Position numbers and translations under genes: made by a program. From JABMMZ01 sp044368575 (lineage in GTDB: Bacteria; Bacteroidota; Bacteroidia; NS11-12g; UBA955), in NCBI GenBank assembly GCA_044368575.1, contig JBIPPH010000026.1, positions 1-29,165 on the forward strand: DNA of 29,165 nt, read 5' to 3'. Every line of letters starts with the position of its first letter. The first letter of the stretch is position 1. Shown here piece by piece: positions 14,905 through 23,201 of this stretch. A model generated the notes under the pieces. That model saw only the letters and a list, made by a program, of their open reading frames with translations, had not been told where the DNA came from and ran no database searches.

Positions 14905-15272
14905 TGGAGCTGGAGGGAGTCGAACCCTCGTCCGAACTAGGAAATGATGACGCTTTCTACATGTTTAGTAACCATTGATTGTAGGCCTTAAAAAGCTTGG
15001 TTGCATACCTTGTTTAAGACTTAGACAACTAATAATGTTTGTAGTCGTTGTCAGTCATACAAACATATTTGGGTATGTCGAACACTGTAACTCACAACCG
15101 ACCCAAACAAGGGCTATGACAGTGTATGGTATTTACTTAATCACCGATTAAGCAGCCATTGCGAAGTTATTTTCGCCTCTTAAATTGTTGAGTGTTGAGA
15201 TTAAAGAGCCAGCAAACAAAGCTCTACATGCTTACATCTCACCTGCGCTACCCGTCAATTCCGGTCAGCCCC
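14905..15272 (-). ncRNA. ssrA: Transfer-messenger RNA (tmRNA)
   Basis: A one-piece tmRNA of about 368 nt that rescues ribosomes stalled on broken mRNAs. The 5' end (minus strand) starts GGGGCTGACCGGAATTGACG at 15272. The 3' end carries the T-arm GGGTTCGACTCCC and acceptor ...CAGCTCCA, ending with an encoded CCA at 14905. GGGGCTG and CAGCTCC form the 7-bp acceptor stem with one G-U pair. The tag frame is at 15148-15177 and encodes GENNFAMAA before TAA (the added resume Ala comes from the charged tmRNA). This is the Bacteroidota-type GENNFALAA tag with Met in place of Leu. Confidence 0.97.
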
Positions 15273-15285
15273 ATAAAATGTACCA

Positions 15286-15293
15286 CAAAGGTA
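15286..15293 (-). promoter_or_regulatory. -7 promoter element (TACCTTTG) for ssrA, within a palindrome
   Basis: Minus-strand TACCTTTG is a perfect TAnnTTTG. Transcription from it would start near 15282, about 10 nt before the mature tmRNA 5' end, leaving a short leader for RNase P. The element overlaps a 5-bp inverted repeat, GTACC-ACAAA-GGTAC (15280-15294), which might be chance or an operator. Confidence 0.5.
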
Positions 15294-15301
15294 CAATAAT
15301 T

Positions 15302-15829
15302 TTACTTGAGAATTTCTATTGAATCTCTGCAATTTAAGCCTGAATACTTAGATTGGTAGAATGCTTTTATCAGATCGCCGTTGCCTGAAATTTCGAGCGT
15401 ATCATTGCCTTTGACTGCAATGTTACTGAGTTTAAAAGGTACATATAAATCTCCTCCAAAACTGAAATTATTGCCTGTCATAGAACGCCATGTGCCATGG
15501 CTGCTAATACCCTTACGGTTGTTAAATGTTTCTTGATCTAGATTGGTTTTAACTTCAAACTCAATTACGCCAGAGTCACTAGTGAAGCCGTAATAGCTAG
15601 AATGATAGCGTTCATCTACAGCAAAGCCAAAATAGGTGATTGTATTTAAGCTATCTATCATCAATTGAGACTGGTTTTTGAACTTGTCAATCATCCCTGG
15701 TTTTTCATAGGCGAAATTAATTTCAGCCATTGGACTTGGTCGAAAATCATCCTTTTCAACAATGGGCTCACAGGCTGTTAGTCCTATGATAACGATCAAA
15801 AAAAGACTGCTTAATTGAATAGCTTTCAT
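15302..15829 (-). CDS. Hypothetical lipoprotein
   Basis: A 175-residue predicted lipoprotein. The signal sequence MKAIQLSSLFLIVIIGLTAC has a lipobox, L-T-A-C, with the lipidated Cys at residue 20. EKDDF at residues 25-29 resembles the acidic lipoprotein export signals (K/S-D-D type) that carry Bacteroidota lipoproteins to the cell surface, though it is a few residues further from the Cys than usual. The body is mainly beta-rich with a single further Cys near the end (SGLNCRDSIEIL). I do not recognise the family. Its -7 element ends 4 nt before the start. It lies upstream of ssrA on the same strand, with the ssrA promoter just inside the gap. Confidence 0.65.
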   Translation of the reverse strand: MKAIQLSSLFLIVIIGLTACEPIVEKDDFRPSPMAEINFAYEKPGMIDKFKNQSQLMIDSLNTITYFGFAVDERYHSSYYGFTSDSGVIEFEVKTNLDQETFNNRKGISSHGTWRSMTGNNFSFGGDLYVPFKLSNIAVKGNDTLEISGNGDLIKAFYQSKYSGLNCRDSIEILK

Positions 15830-15833
15830 TCCT

Positions 15834-15841
15834 CAAATATA
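15834..15841 (-). promoter_or_regulatory. -7 element (TATATTTG) ending 4 nt before the start codon
   Basis: Minus-strand TATATTTG is a perfect TAnnTTTG and is separated from the ATG at 15829 by AGGA only. The same 4-nt spacing is seen at 6346 and 13132. Confidence 0.55.
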
Positions 15842-15869
15842 GCATTTAATTGAATTCTTTTTTTAGCGC

Positions 15870-15900
15870 TTTGAATTCTATCTTGGTAATCGGATATTTG
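15870..15900 (+). promoter_or_regulatory. Promoter for the YncE-like propeller gene
   Basis: A -33 TTTG at 15870-15873 and a -7-like GATATTTG at 15893-15900 (one mismatch from TAnnTTTG) are separated by 19 nt. The leader to the ATG at 15911 would be about 6 nt. Confidence 0.5.
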
Positions 15901-15910
15901 TGACAAATCT

Positions 15911-17203
15911 ATGAAAATCTATTGTCTGCTTGGCATTTTATTGGGCTCGCTGCATATGGCATATGCAGGAGAATTGTCAAGAGTTGCCATAGGTCAAAAG
16001 TCTTCTCCTGAACAAGCAGAGGTGCGCATGCAATTGGTGCATCGCATGCAACATTATGAGGCCAATACCACTCATGCTCACGATGTGTATGATGCTAGTG
16101 TGTATTCTCCTAAATCTGTTAATATTCTGGATAAGAAGCTCAAATTCTATGTACAATCTTTAGAAGGTGAATCCACTTCGGTTTACAGTTTAAAAACTTA
16201 TCAATTACTAAAAGTTATCAGACACAGATTTACCTCTAAAAATCAATACCTTTTTAGAGATCAGAATTACTTTGATTACCTGTTCAGAACAGCCAGCAAG
16301 CAAGTGAACGTGTTTGATGGCAAACCAGTAGAAAGTTGTTTCTCACACGAAGGTAAATATCTATGGGTAACCTATTATCGCCGCTCATATGACATCAATG
16401 CCATTGATCCATCAGCCTTGTGTATTATTGATACTGATGCAGACACTATTGTTAGGGTTATGCCAACAGCACCATTGCCCAAAATGATAACCTGTTCACC
16501 AGACAACAAAACTATAGTTGTATCACATTGGGGAGATAACACCGTTGGGTTAATTGACATCAGTTCCAACCAACCATTGAAGTTTCATTACACCGCTCAA
16601 ATAGCAGTAGATAAACGCATAGAAAATCCATTAGATACCAGTGTTAAAATAGACAGAGATAACAACTGTGGCAATTGTATTAGAGGAACAGTTTTTACCC
16701 CTGATAATCGATATGTATTCGTTGGGAAAATGGGGAGTAATTCATGTTCTGTAATTGATGTTTTCAACAAGAAAAACATTGGTTCAATCAAAGGGATGCG
16801 TTCTAATATGAGGCATTTGCTGATTCATGATTCATTCATTTATTTGAGTATAAATAAATCTGGGTATGTGCAAAAAGCCAATTGGCGTGAGCTCATTCAG
16901 CACCACCTAAAACACGGCTCTAAAAAAGCGTATAAAAAATGGCAAGAGGTATTTGTAGGCCCTGGAGCCAGAACCATATGTGTAAGCCCAAATGGGCGTT
17001 ATGTTTTTGCTGCCGTTAATCAAAGCAGTCAAATAGCAGTCGTCAATACCTCTAGCATGAAAGTTGTTGCAACCTGTTTGGCAGATAGCTATCCGGTTGG
17101 TATGGACATTAGTGCAGATGGTCGCTTATTGATAGTGACTGCACAAGGCAAATCCAATGGTGGCGGCAACAGTGTAATGTTGTACCAATTAAGTTATCAG
17201 TAA
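15911..17203 (+). CDS. Secreted YncE/YVTN-like beta-propeller protein
   Basis: A 430-residue exported protein with a signal peptide (MKIYCLLGILLGSLHMAYA). The mature part has repeated blade motifs of the YVTN/YncE type: CFSHEGKYLWVTYY, CSPDNKTIVVSHWGDNTVGL, FTPDNRYVFVGKMGSNSCSV, VSPNGRYVFAAVNQSSQIAV and ISADGRLLIVTAQGKSNGGG. A CGNC pair (C253, C256) sits in a loop before one blade (DNNCGNCIRGTVF), a Cys pair not typical of simple YncE proteins; it could form a disulfide or bind a metal or heme, which I cannot decide. A basic stretch (HHLKHGSKKAYKKW) lies between blades. It is followed after 6 nt by a secreted nuclease gene, so the two are probably co-transcribed. Confidence 0.75.
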   Translation: MKIYCLLGILLGSLHMAYAGELSRVAIGQKSSPEQAEVRMQLVHRMQHYEANTTHAHDVYDASVYSPKSVNILDKKLKFYVQSLEGESTSVYSLKTYQLLKVIRHRFTSKNQYLFRDQNYFDYLFRTASKQVNVFDGKPVESCFSHEGKYLWVTYYRRSYDINAIDPSALCIIDTDADTIVRVMPTAPLPKMITCSPDNKTIVVSHWGDNTVGLIDISSNQPLKFHYTAQIAVDKRIENPLDTSVKIDRDNNCGNCIRGTVFTPDNRYVFVGKMGSNSCSVIDVFNKKNIGSIKGMRSNMRHLLIHDSFIYLSINKSGYVQKANWRELIQHHLKHGSKKAYKKWQEVFVGPGARTICVSPNGRYVFAAVNQSSQIAVVNTSSMKVVATCLADSYPVGMDISADGRLLIVTAQGKSNGGGNSVMLYQLSYQ

Positions 17204-17209
17204 AAAAGT

Positions 17210-18178
17210 ATGTCAACAATAAAATCCATAGCACTAGCTGTTTGTATTGGAATAGTGAGCACTTTAGGGGCCATTAATCAAGACAGTCTGATTAAAAAGC
17301 ACTTCAAATATGTGCCAGATATACTTCATCCAAAAGCTAAATTCAATCATGCGATTATACATCACAGTGCTTATGATTTAATGTACAATGAACAGCACGA
17401 ACAAGCAGATTGGGTAGCCTATGAATTAACAGCCCAACACACAATAAAAGCAGTTGAAAGAAGTAATAAATTCATAGAAGATCCTTTAGTTAAAACTGGG
17501 TCTGCAGCCAATGAAGATTATGCAGGGTCAGGATATGATAGAGGGCATTTGGCCCCAGCAGCTGACATGGGTTGGAGTCAATTGACTATGGAAGAGAGTT
17601 TTTATTTTAGCAATATGAGTCCTCAAGTGCCAAACTTAAATAGAGGCTTATGGAAACAATTGGAAGAACAAGTTAGACTTTGGGCCAAAGAAGATTCTAT
17701 TGTATTAGTGGTAACTGGTCCGGTGTTAAAAGACAGTTTGCCTAGTATTGGTCCTAATAAAGTCTCAGTGCCTAAAGCCTATTATAAAGTGATATTGGAT
17801 GTTGCTTATCCTCAAATAAAAGCCATTGCTTTTGTAATGCCCAATGAGCCAATTCAGGGTAAGGTTGAAGACTACATGACCACCGTTGATAGTGTTGAAC
17901 GGTTAACTGGCTTAGATTTTTTCCCGCTTATTGACAATCAAGTAGAATCCATTTTGGAGTCCGGGTATTGTCGTTCATGTTGGCAATTCAAAGCCAAATC
18001 TAATCATCAAGAAAAGGCGTCAGAGCCAAGTAAACAAAAGGTAACAGAAACAGTTAAACCAAAAGCTACTACAGTTGTTCAAAGCAAGCAATGCAAAGGT
18101 AAAAACCAATCAGGTGTTCGTTGCAAACGCAAAACTAAAAGTCCAAATGGCTATTGCTTTCAGCATGGCGGTAATTAA
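17210..18178 (+). CDS. Secreted DNA/RNA non-specific endonuclease with Cys/His tail
   Basis: A 322-residue endonuclease of the NUC1/EndA beta-beta-alpha-metal family. A short N-terminal hydrophobic segment (residues about 5-20) suggests export. The active site is YDRGHLAPAADM (109-120) with the catalytic His at 113; the metal-binding Asn and Glu are in NLNRGLWKQLEEQV (142-155). A second Cys pair, CRSCW, lies at 254-258. After a Lys/Thr-rich linker (about 265-292) comes a C-terminal CKGKNQSGVRC ... YCFQHGG module with Cys 295, 305, 316 and His 319, spacing C-x9-C-x10-C-x2-H. This looks like a small zinc-binding tail of a type found on nucleases and phage proteins; here it is fused to a secreted enzyme, which is unusual. 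Confidence 0.85.
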   Translation: MSTIKSIALAVCIGIVSTLGAINQDSLIKKHFKYVPDILHPKAKFNHAIIHHSAYDLMYNEQHEQADWVAYELTAQHTIKAVERSNKFIEDPLVKTGSAANEDYAGSGYDRGHLAPAADMGWSQLTMEESFYFSNMSPQVPNLNRGLWKQLEEQVRLWAKEDSIVLVVTGPVLKDSLPSIGPNKVSVPKAYYKVILDVAYPQIKAIAFVMPNEPIQGKVEDYMTTVDSVERLTGLDFFPLIDNQVESILESGYCRSCWQFKAKSNHQEKASEPSKQKVTETVKPKATTVVQSKQCKGKNQSGVRCKRKTKSPNGYCFQHGGN

Positions 18179-18191
18179 TGCCGTTTGCATT

Positions 18192-18227
18192 TAAATTTGG
18201 TATTCTCATTTTTTTTTAATATATTTA
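18192..18227 (+). promoter_or_regulatory. Possible promoter for the recDCB operon
   Basis: TAAATTTG at 18192-18199 is a perfect TAnnTTTG. Alternatively its TTTG (18196-18199) is a -33 and TATATTTA (18220-18227) the -7, with a 20-nt spacer; the start of transcription would then be within about 6 nt of the recD ATG at 18238. Which of the two is used cannot be told from sequence. Confidence 0.45.
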
Positions 18228-18237
18228 TGCAATAGCA

Positions 18238-20016
18238 ATGACTGCCTTTGATATTCATTATCAGTTTGCTCAGCTGTTTCAAAATGAGCCCATTAGACCC
18301 TACGCCTATGCCCTTTCAAAGGCTATGCAAGAAGGGCATATTTGTTTGCCACTTCAAGACGTTTCTGATTACTTAACAGATAGTCCTTATGCTGAAGTTC
18401 CATTGGAACGCAATTGGTCTGAAATGCAAGCGTATCTTTCTGAGGATGTTGCCTCGCATTCACCCTTATTGATCAGTGGTGAAGCCTTGTATTTTAACCG
18501 CTATTACCGATACGAAACCAGATGTATTAATGCGCTAGCTGATCGCATAGCCTATGAAGCCAATTTGCAAAGTGATAGATGTTTAGAGTTGTCAAAAATG
18601 CAAGCCCAATTATTGCAATGGTTTGCTGCTGAAAATGTTTCAGAACCTACTATAAACACAGTCAATTGGCAGTTAATGGCCTGTTTACAAAGTTATATCA
18701 ATCAGTTTTCAATTATTTCTGGTGGCCCTGGAACAGGTAAAACCACCACCATATCAAAGCTCATTGCATTGTTGAGTGCACAGTCAAGTGAATTGAGGAT
18801 CGCCATTGCCGCTCCAACCGGTAAGGCAGCCATGCGCATGAAGGCTTCATTAGAATCTGCTGCTCAACAGTTTGATGCTTCAGTCCAGACCATTATGCAA
18901 AATCTTCAACCCTTTACCATACACAGATTGTTGCAATATCAATTCAATTCCGTCGACTTCAAATACAATAAACAACAGCCTTTGCCATTAGATGTGCTTA
19001 TTGTGGATGAAGCTTCGATGATTGATTTCGCTTTGATGACCAAATTATTAGAAGCTGTACCCTTAAATTGCCGTGTAATATTTTTAGGGGATGCCAATCA
19101 ATTGGCTTCGGTAGAGGCAGGAAGTTTATTTGGTGATTTGTGTCAATGTATAGCGCAAGGCACTACCGTTTCTCAACATTTATACGACTGGTATCAAACG
19201 CATTTGAGTAAAAGTCATGGCGCTTTACCCGCCTCAATTTTACCTCAACAACCCCATTTGTTAAACGGCCATATCGTACAGTTGATTAAGAGTCACCGTT
19301 TCAAAGCTGATAGTGGAATTGCGCAAATGGCCAAGTGGGTCATAGATCAATCTCAAGCTAACTTAGAACAGTTTTCTCAAACAGCAGATCAGCAAGTTTA
19401 TCTCGAATCCGATTTATCAGAAGCCATTAAAGCATATGCAAACGCTTTGAGCCAATATATTGAAGAACCCATTACCGCTTTGGCATTGCAAAAGTTTCAA
19501 TCCATTAGATTATTAGCCGTTACTAGAGAGGGGCCAAAAGGGCTCAAACAATTGAACAAACAAATCGAAGTCTATTTGGCTAAACATTACGGACTTAATC
19601 CCCAAGCAGAGTTTTATTTGAATCGACCTGTTATGATCACTAAAAATCATCCTGAATTGGGTTTGTTTAATGGCGATATTGGAATAGTAAGACCAGATCA
19701 AGATGGGGTTTTGAAAATTTGGTTTGAAACCAGTGACCAAACTGTTAAAGGGTTTATGCCTGGTTTGTTTGCTCAGTGTGAAACGGTATTTGCAATGACT
19801 GTCCACAAAAGTCAAGGCTCAGAATTTGATTTTGTATGGGTGGTGTTGCCAGAGTCCGGAGCTGATCAATTAATGACCAGTGAGTTATTGTACACCGCCA
19901 TAACCAGAGGGAAGCAAAGTGTATGTATTCAAGCCAATCAAGCGCAGTTGGTGTCTGCCATACAAAGACGTGTTAAAAGAAGTTCGGGTATTGTAAAACG
20001 ATTGTCATGGGCATAG
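18238..20016 (+). CDS. recD: RecBCD enzyme (exonuclease V) subunit RecD
   Basis: A 592-residue SF1B 5'-3' helicase, close to the 608 residues of E. coli RecD. The first 110 residues match the RecD N-terminal domain that contacts RecC. Helicase motifs follow: Walker A ISGGPGTGKTTT (residues 160-171), AAPTGKAAMRM, Walker B LIVDEASMID (254-263), FLGDANQLASVEAG, and the C-terminal TVHKSQGSEFDFVWV (521-535) and LLYTAITRGKQSV. It lacks the long N-terminal extension of stand-alone RecD2, and the RecC and RecB genes follow at once, so it is the true RecD. Its last 10 bases overlap recC. In E. coli recD is the last gene; here it is first. Confidence 0.95.
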   Translation: MTAFDIHYQFAQLFQNEPIRPYAYALSKAMQEGHICLPLQDVSDYLTDSPYAEVPLERNWSEMQAYLSEDVASHSPLLISGEALYFNRYYRYETRCINALADRIAYEANLQSDRCLELSKMQAQLLQWFAAENVSEPTINTVNWQLMACLQSYINQFSIISGGPGTGKTTTISKLIALLSAQSSELRIAIAAPTGKAAMRMKASLESAAQQFDASVQTIMQNLQPFTIHRLLQYQFNSVDFKYNKQQPLPLDVLIVDEASMIDFALMTKLLEAVPLNCRVIFLGDANQLASVEAGSLFGDLCQCIAQGTTVSQHLYDWYQTHLSKSHGALPASILPQQPHLLNGHIVQLIKSHRFKADSGIAQMAKWVIDQSQANLEQFSQTADQQVYLESDLSEAIKAYANALSQYIEEPITALALQKFQSIRLLAVTREGPKGLKQLNKQIEVYLAKHYGLNPQAEFYLNRPVMITKNHPELGLFNGDIGIVRPDQDGVLKIWFETSDQTVKGFMPGLFAQCETVFAMTVHKSQGSEFDFVWVVLPESGADQLMTSELLYTAITRGKQSVCIQANQAQLVSAIQRRVKRSSGIVKRLSWA

Positions 20017-23000
20017 CATTAAACGTATCCAATCATTTAGAGCCCTTAGCCAAACAGCTAGGATTAGATTTCCAAGCGTCTGAGAAAACGGCGTTTAGCA
20101 AATGCTATATTGTGACTCAAACCGATGGCATGAATGCCTGGCTCAAATACAGATTAGCGGAACAACATGGCATTGCTGCAAACATAGAATTCCTCAAACC
20201 CAACGACCTTATAGGTCTTTTGTATACTTGGGTTAAAGGCTATCATAAACCACTGATGAGCATCGAAATGTTGCAGTGGGCTATTTACAGTATTTTAGAC
20301 CATCCTAATATCAATAAGCAATTTCCAAGTATAGCTGAATACTACCTCAATCAGCCGGTCAAACAAATGGCATTGGCCACCAAACTAGCAGATTTATTTG
20401 ACCAATACCAAATGTACAGACAAGATCTGTTAAGGGCTTGGGAGCAATCTGTTGTAGCCAATGAAGACGAGGCCTTTCAAGCCTATTTGTGGTTGTCAAT
20501 TCATCAAAAATACGAGTCTGCATTAACAGATAAATCTGGGGCGATTAAAACCATCATAGAGGCTTTAAGTCAATCAACTCATAGTGAGTACATTCAGTCT
20601 ATGCTTAAAGATGTTTACTTCTTTGGTATGGCTGTAATTACCCCTCAACATTTGCATCTATTCCATGAATTGTCAAAGCTCGTTGACTTAAAGTTTTACT
20701 TGTTGAATCCTGCGCCAGAGTATTATTGGTGGGAAGATCGTTCTGAAAAAGACATAGTGCGCATGACTCAAAAGTTCAAACGCGATACCAGCAAAATGAA
20801 CTTTGGTATATTGGGGAATGATATACTCAATAATTGGGGTAAGGTCATTAAGGAAACCTTTTATACTTTGTTTCAAGACGAGACCTATATCAATGTGTAC
20901 AATGATGATTTGGCCCTCATTCCTAAAGCACCCCAGACGCTCTTAGAAAAGTTGCAAAGCGATGTTTATCACAATGCAGTAAAACCCAACAGGCAAATTA
21001 TTTTAGAGTCAGATTTACATGATCAATCACTAGTGGTGAATGCTTGCTATACGCCCTACAGAGAAGTGGAGTCTCTATACAATTATTTTGTCAAGCTGGT
21101 TGATGATGGTCAAATAACTGCAGCCAGAGAGGTGGTAGTTATGGTGTCAGATATTGATGCTTATGCACCCTATATTAAAGCTGTTTTTAATCATGCGCCT
21201 TACAAGTTTCCATTTACCATAGCAGATGAGAAAATGCAAAATGAACACAGTTTGTTTGCTAGTATTTCTGCTTTAATGGCGTTCGAATGGGATGATTTCA
21301 AAGCTGAATCTATGATGCAGTTGATTGAACAACCTTACATTCAGCAGCGTTTTCAATTTACTGATTTAGAACAAATAAGGGCCATGATTCAAACTGCTAA
21401 TATCAGATTTGGCGTAGAGGCTAAAGCTTCAGATGGTAGTTATGTGCACAGTTGGTCTTATGGTTTAGACCGTTTGTTTTATGGCTTAATGATTTCGGGG
21501 GAACCTGAGATAAATGTCAATGGATTGCCACTGATTCCGTTAGACGCCTATGAAGGCCAAGCTCAAGAAACTGTGGTGAAATTGTATAGTTTTTACAAAC
21601 AGCTTAAAAAGTCACTTGCAATGAGACATGCTCCAAGGCACGTTGATGCCTGGTGTGATTGGTTGTTATTGTTGGTTGAAGACATTCTGTTTCAAGCCAA
21701 TGAAGCAGAAGATGAGGCCTATCACCATTTGTTAAAAATCGTTGAGCGTTTAAGGAAAGTCAATGAGTTTGAAAGTATTCAGGTGCCATTTGAAGTCTTT
21801 AGATTCCATTTTTTAAAGTTCTTGGAATATGAAACCAAACAAAAATCATTTGCAGGCACTGGCATTACTTTTTGTTCATTGATTCCAATGCGCAGTATTC
21901 CATTTAAAGTGGTTGCTATGTTGGGCCTTAACTTTGATCAATTCCCGCGTAAAGAACAGCATCCTAGTTTCAATTTAATGGAATTACACAAACGCAAAGG
22001 CGATCGAAATATCAAAGACAATGATAAGCACTTGTTTTTAGAAACATTGTTGTCTGCTCAAAGTCGTTTGTATTTGAGTTATGTTGGCTATTCTGTTAAA
22101 GATGGCAGCAAATTACCGCCCTCTTCTCTAATTGATGAATTATTAGAGTACATACTTCAAGGTTGCGCGTCTTATCAACCTGATTGGTTAAATGCATTGG
22201 TGATTGAACAGCCTTTGCACCATTTCAGTGAGCAATACGGGAAGCATTCAAAGTTGTACAATTATATCAATCCGTTTTCAAATTCAAAACCATTTAGTGT
22301 ATTGCTTGAAGAAGCAAATGCCCCGACTAAAACCATTGATCGTGTGGTTTTTTCTGATTTTAAATTGTTTTTTACAGATTCAATTAAATGGTATTTCAAT
22401 AAGGTCTTACTCATTAATTACAATGAAGATGAATTGTTGTTGCCAGATCATGAACGCTTTGAATTAGACAATTTGGAAGCTTGGCAATTAAGGCGTGATT
22501 TAATGCAATTGCAGCCAGAAGATCGCGCAGCTTATTTTCATAAAAAACAATTACAAGGAGAATTACCTCTTTTACAAACTGGTCAAATGGCCTTTAAAAA
22601 AGTGGCGGATGATTTGGATGATTTATTAGAACCTATCTCTGAAATTATCAAGGGAAAACACAAACAGTTTTTATGCCCGGAATACAGTATAAATCAATTC
22701 AGGTTAAAGGCTGATATTGAAGTCTATGATGATTACTATGTACATCTAAATAGCTCAAGTGCATGGCAATCAAAAATATTAGGGGCTTTTTTAGACTACC
22801 TTTTGTTGAGAAGTGCTGGTTATGACTTACATTTTTTATATGCCGACAAAAAGTCTAAAGTGGTGCAATTGCCAGTTACCGCTATGAGTCAAGCAAAAGC
22901 TAGAGACTTATTAAATCTTTACTGGTCTATTTTTGAGCAAAATCAAACTCAGCCTTATATGCTGCTTTGGGCTTATTTTAAACTGCTATACAAAAAACAA

Positions 23001-23201
23001 AGTGATGATGCCAGCAAGCTTATAAAATCTATAGAGTCCAATGTTTTGTCGCCTGATACCTTTACGGATGTATACTTCCAAAAGATATGGGATATGAACT
23101 GGTTAACAACTGATAATATACACAGCATTGTTGATCAAATGGCCTTGGTTTTTGAACCTGTTAACTTAACCTTAAATCTGCTTACTAACGATGACAACTA
23201 A
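20007..23201 (+). CDS. recC: RecBCD enzyme (exonuclease V) subunit RecC
   Basis: A 1064-residue RecC (E. coli 1122), the inactivated helicase-like subunit that splits the DNA strands and reads Chi. The N-terminus has QTDGMNAWLKYRLAEQHGI (38-56) followed by AANIEFLKP, matching E. coli QSTGMAQWL...FGIAANIDF. KLADLFDQYQMYR (residues about 131-143) matches the ADLFDQYLVYR Chi-contact helix. The C-terminal half keeps IPMRSIPFKVVAMLGLNFD and a KRKGDRNIKDNDKHLFLETL stretch, corresponding to the E. coli GDRSRRDDDRYLFLEAL region. Several predicted Chi-contact residues differ (see findings). The 10-nt overlap with recD and 11-nt overlap with recB imply one tightly coupled operon. Confidence 0.95.
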   Translation: MGIALNVSNHLEPLAKQLGLDFQASEKTAFSKCYIVTQTDGMNAWLKYRLAEQHGIAANIEFLKPNDLIGLLYTWVKGYHKPLMSIEMLQWAIYSILDHPNINKQFPSIAEYYLNQPVKQMALATKLADLFDQYQMYRQDLLRAWEQSVVANEDEAFQAYLWLSIHQKYESALTDKSGAIKTIIEALSQSTHSEYIQSMLKDVYFFGMAVITPQHLHLFHELSKLVDLKFYLLNPAPEYYWWEDRSEKDIVRMTQKFKRDTSKMNFGILGNDILNNWGKVIKETFYTLFQDETYINVYNDDLALIPKAPQTLLEKLQSDVYHNAVKPNRQIILESDLHDQSLVVNACYTPYREVESLYNYFVKLVDDGQITAAREVVVMVSDIDAYAPYIKAVFNHAPYKFPFTIADEKMQNEHSLFASISALMAFEWDDFKAESMMQLIEQPYIQQRFQFTDLEQIRAMIQTANIRFGVEAKASDGSYVHSWSYGLDRLFYGLMISGEPEINVNGLPLIPLDAYEGQAQETVVKLYSFYKQLKKSLAMRHAPRHVDAWCDWLLLLVEDILFQANEAEDEAYHHLLKIVERLRKVNEFESIQVPFEVFRFHFLKFLEYETKQKSFAGTGITFCSLIPMRSIPFKVVAMLGLNFDQFPRKEQHPSFNLMELHKRKGDRNIKDNDKHLFLETLLSAQSRLYLSYVGYSVKDGSKLPPSSLIDELLEYILQGCASYQPDWLNALVIEQPLHHFSEQYGKHSKLYNYINPFSNSKPFSVLLEEANAPTKTIDRVVFSDFKLFFTDSIKWYFNKVLLINYNEDELLLPDHERFELDNLEAWQLRRDLMQLQPEDRAAYFHKKQLQGELPLLQTGQMAFKKVADDLDDLLEPISEIIKGKHKQFLCPEYSINQFRLKADIEVYDDYYVHLNSSSAWQSKILGAFLDYLLLRSAGYDLHFLYADKKSKVVQLPVTAMSQAKARDLLNLYWSIFEQNQTQPYMLLWAYFKLLYKKQSDDASKLIKSIESNVLSPDTFTDVYFQKIWDMNWLTTDNIHSIVDQMALVFEPVNLTLNLLTNDDN

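Noticed and set aside
14905..14934. A possible separate tRNA gene on the minus strand
   Set aside because: The T-arm and acceptor belong to the 3' end of the tmRNA, whose matching 5' acceptor arm lies at 15266-15272.
14487..15301. Integrated prophage or island at the tmRNA gene
   Set aside because: No integrase, phage gene or duplicate tmRNA 3' end is visible in the window; only short repeats are present.
18238..20016. Stand-alone RecD2-type helicase
   Set aside because: It lacks the long N-terminal extension of RecD2 and overlaps a clear recC gene followed by recB.
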